Part shown: positions 57,151 to 64,000 of the stretch, one piece after another
Numbering within the stretch: position 1 is the stretch's first letter
How the letters are laid out: each line of letters opens with the position of its first letter
Assembly: GCA_002786025.1 (NCBI GenBank)
Contig: NHNW01000009.1
Location: forward strand, 316,376 to 380,375
Direction of reading: 5' to 3'
Length of the DNA stretch: 64,000 bases
DNA from: Zasmidium citrigriseum
Taxonomy: Eukaryota; Ascomycota; Dothideomycetes; Mycosphaerellales; Mycosphaerellaceae
Position numbers and translations under genes: made by a program
The notes under the pieces: model-generated
Told to the model about the DNA's origin: nothing
Databases searched by the model: none
Seen by the model: the letters and a program-made list of their open reading frames with translations, nothing else

Positions 57151-58060
57151 ATTTCTTCGTAAATAAGGAGGGTTATAATACTAAGGCGGTACCTCTAAGG
57201 ATACTAATCGATAGTAAGATTTATAGAGGTATCGTATATATAGAAGACTAGTAGTTAGCGGTGTTATAGAGCGGGTAAACTAGTAATATAAGTAATTTCG
57301 TTAATACGTAATCTCGTAATAGTAACGCGATAACGTTACCTTCTAAGAAATCTAAGAGTAATATACTAACTATTACCTAGCTCTTCTTTATAGATACTAC
57401 TTATAAAACTACATAACTTAGCTAGTAGTACTTTACGATCCTTATCTATAATAGTTTTAGCTTATATCTACCTTATAGGCAATTTACCCTCGAATACTAG
57501 CGAGCCCCCTTAATCTAGGCCGCTCTATAGTAGTTAAAGGAGTAGGCTCTAAACTAGAAGCCTAAATACTTAATTACGGATAACTCGTCTAGTAAGTAGC
57601 TTACTATAAGGCGTACCTTTAAGGAACTAGGTATTAAGTAGTATCTATACTAAAGGTATATAATTAAGGTATTTAGGAAGTATTTCCCTAGTTACACCTA
57701 TCTATAGATACTTAGATACCTTTCTAACGTAATATAGTACGCTAAGAACGAAGATAAGTATATAGATTTACTTAAGAAAGCGGCTTAAGGGCTAAGGAAC
57801 GCTAGTTTAATTTAGAAGGCTAAGTATATTAAAAGGAATTAGCTAGTATCTAAAAGCAAATTATAGGTAAATTAGGCTCGTCTTATAGTAAGTTTATTAA
57901 TATTTAATAGTTGATTTTATTAACAATTAACTAACTTGTTTTCCTTAATAGATCCCCCTTCTACTCTAAAACTATACTACCTTACCCCTCGAAGGCCTAT
58001 ATAATAGTATTAAGACAATAGAATTAACTTAAAACTTAGCCTACTTTAGCCTAATAGGTA

Positions 58061-58142
58061 GTACCCTTTATATATTATCTATAGCTTAAAATTAGTATAA
58101 TAAGGTATAGAAAAAGGTAGATAAGTAATATATAAAGGGTAC
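58061..58142. repeat. 17-bp perfect inverted repeat with 48-bp loop
   Basis: gtaccctttatatatta at 58061-58077 pairs with its complement at 58126-58142. It lies in the MULE's 3' half, in an AT-rich stretch (about 57900-58320) that still holds some CA/TG. It may be a small MITE-like insert or part of the element's own structure. Confidence 0.55.
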
Positions 58143-59200
58143 TTACTTTTAGAGCGTTAAGGTAGATCTTCTAGCCTTTAATAACTTTAATATAGGTGCT
58201 TAGTTTATAATACTAAAGGAAGTAAAAGTAGCGTAGTAAGAAAAGGGATAGTTAATACCTTTATAGGTATATTTCTATAGGTCTAGTACTAGACACCCTA
58301 ATTTAGCTACCTAGTATTTCTATCTATTCTAGTATTAATAATACCTTCCTTATTAATACGCCTAGCGCCTTTATATATACTACGGCGTTAAGATTACTAA
58401 CCACTACGCCGAGATATATATTAAGAGATATAGCGGCTTTAACTCGACGTAGATTTACTCTACCTAGCGTAGCTAGCGCTTAATATTAGACTTTATTAAT
58501 AGTAATAACTCGATAACCTTCGATCTAGTCTAGCGTAATATCCGTAATTATAGAGAGGCTATTATCGAGGAATAGAAGGAGGTATAGTTTAGATTTAATA
58601 ATACTAAGCACCTACCTACTATTAAGCGAAATACTACTATCTATTAGCTCTAGAGATAGATAAGCGACGCTATCTACGCGATATTAACGTTATTAGTAAA
58701 TAACTAGATTACGAGCAGCCGCCCTACTATTAAACTTACGCCTACTAACTATAATTGCTTTATAAAGAAGTAGGTAAAGCTAGTACCTTTTATTAAGCTA
58801 GTACCTTCGATAGTAACTACTAGACTATTATTACAAGTAACTATCTTAGTAGAAGACTCGTATATCGAGTAGTAGAATCTATTAGGCCTAATACTAATTA
58901 AGTAGTTAATAAGTCTAATATTAGAGCCGATAACGACCTTATTTATTAATAGGTAGCTAGCTAACTTCTTATAGACATTATAAGAGTAGTTACCTTTAAA
59001 GAGGAAGTAGTAGTAAGGTAGTAGCGGCGGTAGTAGCGGTAAGGTATTAAGAGCGACGATAAGGTAGAGCGGTAGGTCATTTAAAATAGGGTAGCAAGGA
59101 TGATTTTGCTAGTACAACGCTAACAAATTAATCGTGACTCACCCGATATTAGGGTGGGTCGAAATACTTCCTTAACACTTACAGACACCTACTATCGCGC

Positions 59201-59208
59201 TCAAATTC
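59201..59208. repeat. Target-site duplication, right copy (actatcgc)
   Basis: Partner of 48620-48627; the next base continues the host reading frame. Confidence 0.92.
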
Positions 59209-59514
59209 CCCACCTTGAAAATAATCTGCGGCCACTTAGGCTACCCCTGGACAGACGAGATGGTGGCCGTGGCGTGGAAGCACGAGAATGTGTTTATTGA
59301 TACGAGTGCGTGGAGGCCTAGGTATTATCCTGAGGCGCTGGTGCGGTTTATGAATACGACGGGGAGGGGGAGGGTGTTGTTTGGGACGAATTGGCCGCAG
59401 TTGGGGTGGGGGGAGTGTGTGGCGGATGTTGGGGAGTTTTTGGGGGNCGAGGAGGGTTTTGGGGTTGGATGGGGTGGATGGGGGGAGGGCGAAGTTGTAG
59501 GAGGCTCCTTTTGA
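59209..59514 (+). pseudogene. Amidohydrolase, 3' part, separated by transposon
   Basis: From 59209 the frame reads 'LKFPTLKIICGHLGYPWTDE', 'VFIDTSAWRPRYYPEALVRF' and 'GRGRVLFGTNWPQLGWGECV', the metal-binding GH and terminal parts of the amidohydrolase-2 fold, in exact phase with 48627. An undetermined base (n) lies at 59447 in a G run. Beyond it the sequence turns Gly-rich and loses family character, so a frameshift or assembly error is likely at that point. There is no promoter or start of its own; the stop given is that of the current frame. Confidence 0.88.
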
Positions 59515-60269
59515 AGGTGCGTGATGGTTTGGAAAGGAGGTAAGTTCCTCCGCACAACGTACGAATCAGCGCACGAATAGTCATTCGGCTACTCAATGTT
59601 CGTTCACAGCTGACCATCCGTTGAAGACAATACCTGGGTACGACACGGACCGAATGCTCGGCCTGTTCGGGACCTCCTTCGGCATCTCGGCCCCTTTTTG
59701 CTCGGGTACATTCCTGTACGACCGGGGCTCAAAGCTGTGCAACTTGCGGCGGATCAAGCAATATGGACAATCGTACCACGCTCGACGAATGGTTACAGCA
59801 ATTCGAACTGTCTTTGCCAACTCTAACATACCTCGTAACACTGGATTCATGGAGCCTCGCTGATTGCACGGCGCATCGGTGAGGCCTTGATGCATGTGGC
59901 TCGTCATCCAGCACGGTCAAGCATTTTCTCAAGCACCACTAGGGCTTGGTTCCTGTCTCTCTTTCTCTGCGTGACTGCTTTTTGCATAGTCCGTCGAAAC
60001 CAGGGCTGGATGATTCCGCTGACAGTCTTTCTGCAGGTTCGTGAATGAAAGAGGCGTACCGCAGCCTTACCAAACCTGTGGAAGCCGTTTGCCTTGAGCA
60101 ACCACTTTCACCGGTGAAGATTCTGAGGTGGCACAATCATGTCGTTGCCCTGCCGCCTTCGTTTCAGCAAGCCTAGTTATTTTGTACGGAAGAGCATTCT
60201 GTCAAGCTTATATAGAGCCTGCTGGCTTGCAAGGCTTCCTCTCTTACTCTTCCAGATACTGTACTCACC
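59515..60269. other. Intergenic region
   Basis: 755 bp without a recognisable gene. CA/TG are normal, so RIP has not spread from the island that ends at 59200. Confidence 0.45.
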
Positions 60270-62541
60270 ATGCCTCTGCAAGCAGATTTGGAGCTGGGAG
60301 TCGTACGCGAAGAGTCGCAAAGCCAGCAGTTGGTGAGCAACAATGCCTCTGACGGACCCCGTTTTCGGAATCGAAGGGATCACAGAGATGCATATGCCAG
60401 AGAGCTGTCATCAGACGAAAGGCATGCACACACTCAGTAGGTATCGCTCGGCTCTTAGTATGACCTTGTCACTGACTATGTCTTGCAGAAAGCTTCTCAA
60501 GGGAGACCCAGCTCCTGAGGCGTTCATCGATCCTTCAGACGGTCGTTTACAGCTACTTCAAGTGCAAAGCGAATCTCCAGCCAAGTCTAATGGCGACTGG
60601 CCTGTGATCGCCGTGAGCTCCGCCTCAAGGCCAGCACTTCTGGCGCTCGTCGACTTTCTTTACGAAGACTCGACAAAGACGCCATGGCTTTACGTGCCAG
60701 TTGCAATCGCCATGGGCATTTGCCTCCTCTTTCTGGCAAAGTTGGAGCCGGATCCAGATCGTCCAATGGAATACGATCCTGTGCTGTACCGCAATTGGAA
60801 GTTTCCTCAAATGACGGACGGGCGAAGCACAGACGGTCGTTTGGAACACGGCAATTCCATCAATAGGCCGCTTCAGTACCAAGAGGTCGGTTTCCTCGAG
60901 CGTCGTCCAATGCCGCGTTACCTGTGCTACCGTGACAGGGTCGAGCCTTCAAATCTCCATCCTGGCGACGAAGTGGCAGAGGAAGTTCCCAACACTTGCT
61001 TCAATGACTTTGTCTTCGTCTCATATACTCGAGAACAATTTAAGACCGAGCACAAGGATCCGGGCATTGCTCATCAGCAGAGAATGACCCTACTTCAGAT
61101 TGGCAAGGATGCAACTGCCGCCGAAAAAGCGGACGTGCCAGCATTCTGGCTGGACTGCTTTCCCCGGAACGCCAACGACGAGGATAAAGAAGACGTGTAC
61201 CGGATCTGCGATGTCGTCCGTGCTGCACGCTCTATTGTACTGGCCATTGACTCTTCCAAATTCGGCGGCGACTTGCAGCGTGCGTTGCAAGACTGGGGTG
61301 GGCGACTGTGGACATTACCGGAGCTACTTTTGTCTACTGCCCACAGCAAGATCACAGTGTTTGACCAGCATACCGGCCAATGGACACCATATCACAAACG
61401 TAATCTCGGCTTTCGTGCTTGGGGCAGCGACTGGCAAGACGCAGTCCAGCTGGTCGATCACTACGAAAGCACCGTCCATTTGACACAACTCGAGCTCATC
61501 AGTATTGCAAACCGTTGCCTGCGGCGAAGGGGTACCAACAAGCGACATGAAGGAGACTTTGCCTACGCTCTCATGGGCCTCCTTCGTCGACGACCGCGGA
61601 TCGTCAAGACAGACTCGGATTTCGTGGCCTTTGCTCGCCTGTCCCTCTCAAACACCAGCGATTCTATTATCGAACGTTTACTATGCATGCAGCCTCAGAG
61701 CCGAGACACGCCATGGCACACTATGAATGACGCCTATGGAGCTCAACTAAATGACATCGAGCCGCTGTGTCAGATTGCCGACATCGACTGCACATCTGAG
61801 TCTCAGACTGTTGTCCTCGATGGAGTTTACGGTGCCTCGATCTGCTGGTCGAAGCTCGAGCCAATTCTCTTCCTCAAGCGCCCTACCATTGCAAGAAGGA
61901 TCACCAAAACCTTGCTGCCCAAGTCGCCTTTCATCTTGGCTGGCGGAATCTTCCTCGTGGGAATGTGGTCTACGGCCATGAATACTTACGCCCTTTTCGG
62001 TGTGGCCGGCATTGCTTCACTCGTTATTTCTGTCGCTTCGATCTTCGCCGGGCCAGCTCTACTCAGGAATTTATACTATGGCAAATTCTGGTCGACTCAA
62101 GCCCGCTTCTTTGGAATTCAGGGCCTTGCAGATCTCAAAAGCGTTGAACGCAGTCTCTTCGGCATTGGTGTGAGCCAGTTGAACGAAGGCCGACTCAAGT
62201 GGAGCACAAATGGCAGTCTTCAAAGCGTTGCAGTATCGCCACCTGGTTCCAAATACTACGAAGGACGCCAACCTGTGTCGCTACCGGATCAAGACCAGGA
62301 AGGCAAATATTTGTTCACTCTGATCGACACCTACACACTTGAGGCGACTCCTTTCTACGCTGATCGACCACCAACGGCCGTGCTGATCTGTGGCCGAGCC
62401 CATGGTATGCAGCGAGCGGTGCTATCGTCCTACGACTGGACTACTCAAACCTTCTCAAGAGAGGTGGTACTGCGCATGAAGACCATGGTTTTGAATCGCA
62501 TGTTCAGAGTGGATCAATGCCGAGTTTCGTTCAGGAGATGA
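60270..62541 (+). CDS. HET-like multi-pass membrane protein
   Basis: Exons 60270-60436 and 60489-62541 join in frame to 739 residues over a 52-bp intron (GTAGGT/TTGCAG). A later ATG at 60343 is in another frame before the splice, so 60270 (CACCATG) is preferred. A membrane segment 'WLYVPVAIAMGICLLFLAKL' lies near residue 130. A HET-related domain follows ('DFVFVSYTREQF', 'VPAFWLDCFPRNANDEDKEDVYRICDVVRAAR', 'GRLWTLPELLLS'). Two or three helices near 540-600 include 'ILAGGIFLVGMWSTAMNTYA' and 'LFGVAGIASLVISVASIF'. This domain order, with a HET-like module held at a membrane, occurs in ascomycete proteins of unknown function. It may act in recognition or cell-death signalling (inference). Confidence 0.8.
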
Positions 62542-62927
62542 TGTTGTCAATGGCATAAACACGGCCCAGAGAGTACATCTCGACTTCTCTCGACTATACC
62601 GGTCGCGACTGTGGGCGATAGGTTGTCCTTCTCTTCCAGACTGCTTGGCGTGTGCTTATTCAGGAGTCATTTTAGATCCGGGACAGGAAGCAAGTGAAAG
62701 ACCTTTCATTATCACTCCGGATGCCAGTCGATTGATGGAATCACGAGAGTGCAGATCCGGCTTATAATGGTTCAACGATGATCTGTTTGCCACAATACGA
62801 AGTAGGTACATCAAAAAGCTCGAACCATTGAGCAGTCTCAAGACATCCTCATTGCTCCGCATCCTTCCATGTCCAAACGCCCTCAACTTGCTGGTGCCCG
62901 CTGAACCCCTGATTTCGAGCCAACAGC
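62542..62927. other. Convergent intergenic region
   Basis: Spacer between the stops of the HET-like gene (plus) and the small Cys-rich gene (minus). No gene seen. Confidence 0.4.
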
Positions 62928-63239
62928 CTAGGTAGCGCAGGCAACGCCAAAGTAGTATTGACCGTAAACGCCGTTCTTGTGGTAGCCCTTGGTAATCGTG
63001 CTGCAGCACTTGGCATCGCAGTCCGTCAGGACTGCGCCAGAGCATTGCTCCTACTCGGACGTTAGTTGTTGATCATGTCAAGTATTTCCATGGAGCTGTA
63101 CGCGGTAGCAGCAGTTGGGTCCTTTGCAGGCAGCCTGTGATGAGTGTCAGAGGATGCCTTCCAGTGTATCTGATTGGGAGCATCATACGGCGATAGATGT
63201 CAGGCCAAGGAGGCCGGCAAGCATGGTGAGGAACTGCAT
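62928..63239 (-). CDS. 68-residue secreted protein with eight cysteines, candidate effector
   Basis: Three small exons join in frame: 63239-63189, 63134-63102 and 63050-62928. The introns are 54 bp (GTATGA/CACAG) and 51 bp (GTACAG/AGTAG, with CTAAC branch). Exon 1 codes a signal peptide almost exactly (MQFLTMLAGLLGLTSIA). The mature part of about 50 residues has Cys pairs at 'NCCYR' and 'KCCST', and eight Cys in all, enough for four disulfides; it ends 'YYFGVACAT'. No unspliced frame covers it, so ORF-based annotation would miss it. Such proteins are typical of secreted effectors or antimicrobial peptides. No family is recognised. Correct frame over two introns plus the signal peptide makes chance unlikely. 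Confidence 0.72.
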
Positions 63240-64000
63240 GATTGTTGTGTTGGAATTTGATCGTTTTTGTCGATGCTGGTGCTCTTTTTCACCACGGTAC
63301 GGACACGAGCCTTATATATCTGCGTCTCAATGTGGTCAATGCCTGGTGGCCCTGCCCACGACCTTGCTTTTACGTGTCTTCACGAACTCGGTCAATTGGC
63401 AACTATACTTGCAGAGGCAAAACCTCGACGACTATCGCTGCCATGCCAATTCCCCATCGCCGTCCTTTCTTGTCCCGTTCGCTGCCATGTCGCCGAACGG
63501 TCCCGTGCTGCGTACTCGTCGTGTGACTCGTACCTGCTGTTGACTGCGTACAGTACGCATTGACACAGTGGCCGTCATTAGCCCGAGTCTCGAATTCTTG
63601 GAAGTTCAAGGAGGCAGTGTCAGTTGAAGGGGCAGAGAACATCGCCATCGATATGCCGGGTCACCTTCACCAGGATATGCACAGACAAGGAGCGGAAGGA
63701 ACTGCGTGGTAATGTTCTTGCAGTCCTACGCTGTGCAAGATCCAATCGGAGGACAGCGCATCTGATACCGGACTTATTGAAGCCTTACCCCCAAATCGGA
63801 CCGGCTTTGTCGAGGCCTTGTCCGCTGATCGGACATTTATGTGGTAGCGTCGGCTTTTGTTCTCTTGTCTTAGCACAAAATAACCACACTTATGTCAGAG
63901 CCTGCATATTTAGCAATGCTGAACATAAACTTGATCCAGACCCATAACAGTACTTTAAGCAAGTCTACCGTTTGTCTCCTGGCAGTGCGAAGTCGTGTCG
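63240..64000. other. Window end, nothing recognised
   Basis: Only short frames without domains on either strand. The stretch next to 63239 should hold the promoter of the Cys-rich gene. Confidence 0.4.

Larger units (their letters stand above)
48628..59200 (+). mobile_element. MULE-like DNA transposon, RIP-inactivated, carrying a nested retrotransposon
   Basis: Flanked by an 8-bp direct repeat actatcgc (48620-48627 and 59201-59208). The ends are imperfect inverted repeats (16 of 22 bases match: agttctctgtaagagtcaat at the left against aggtgtctgtaagtgttaag at the right). Without the nested insert the element is about 3.0 kb. A plus-strand frame, broken only by TAG/TAA, starts near 48930 with a Cys/His-type DNA-binding region ('NRFxFFNNYNYSAS' near 49167-49210). 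It continues past the nested element to 'FFIDTTYKT' (57384-57410) and 'LITDNSSSK' (57570-57596), the pattern of fungal Mutator-like transposases. An 8-bp duplication also fits hAT elements, but the protein fits MULE better. Confidence 0.75.

Noticed and set aside
48628..59200. Outer element as a hAT transposon, because of the 8-bp target duplication
   Set aside because: The legible protein ('FFIDTTYKT', 'LITDNSSSK') fits fungal Mutator-like transposases better, and MULEs also make 8-9-bp duplications.
1..64000. tRNA genes and CRISPR arrays
   Set aside because: No T-arm/B-box with matching acceptor stem was found by eye, and there are no regularly spaced direct repeats. A covariance-model scan would be needed to exclude tRNAs.

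Overview
The window is nuclear DNA of a filamentous ascomycete, most likely a Dothideomycete (inference). The evidence is many short introns of about 50-60 bp with CTGAC/CTAAC branch sites, Zn2Cys6 regulators, three HET or HET-like genes, a dispersed 5S rRNA gene, and two transposon islands carrying an extreme repeat-induced point mutation (RIP) signature. Gene models were spliced by eye. Where an exon join is given, the frame was checked across it.

Layout. 1-9.5 kb holds the 3' part of a Zn2Cys6-type regulator, a small SnoaL-like protein, a Bor1-type anion exporter, a second SnoaL-like protein, a decayed ORF and a Mep/Amt ammonium transporter. 10.2-16.5 kb is a large element with 13-bp terminal inverted repeats whose interior has almost no CA or TG dinucleotides. 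17-30 kb holds a secreted Cys-rich protein, a HET gene, a 5S rRNA gene, a single-pass membrane protein of five exons, an SDR, a FAX-type GST and an MpaB-like membrane oxygenase. 30.2-38.6 kb is a compact block: mitochondrial tricarboxylate-type carrier, Zn2Cys6 regulator, sugar-porter MFS transporter, PrpF-type isomerase and a secreted alpha/beta hydrolase. Its composition resembles tricarboxylate/itaconate clusters but no decarboxylase is present. 39.4-47.7 kb holds a second HET gene and DNA2. 48.05-59.5 kb is an amidohydrolase gene split by a nested insertion. A MULE-like DNA transposon (48628-59200, 8-bp target duplication) lies in the amidohydrolase, and a complete Ty3/gypsy chromodomain retrotransposon (49590-57150, 231-bp LTRs, 5-bp target duplication) lies inside the MULE transposase frame. 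60-64 kb holds a HET-like multi-pass membrane protein and a 68-residue, 8-Cys secreted protein built from three small exons.

The islands explain each other. In them TGG reads as TAG, CAG/CAA as TAG/TAA, TGC as TAC, CAC as TAC and ATG as ATA, so protein families can still be read but no start codon survives. The mutation stops sharply, leaves roughly the outer 100-150 bp of both DNA elements intact and does not reach the genes next to them. The best leads are the tricarboxylate-like cluster, the 8-Cys protein, the extra ORF running antisense to pol in the retrotransposon, and the RIP boundary pattern.
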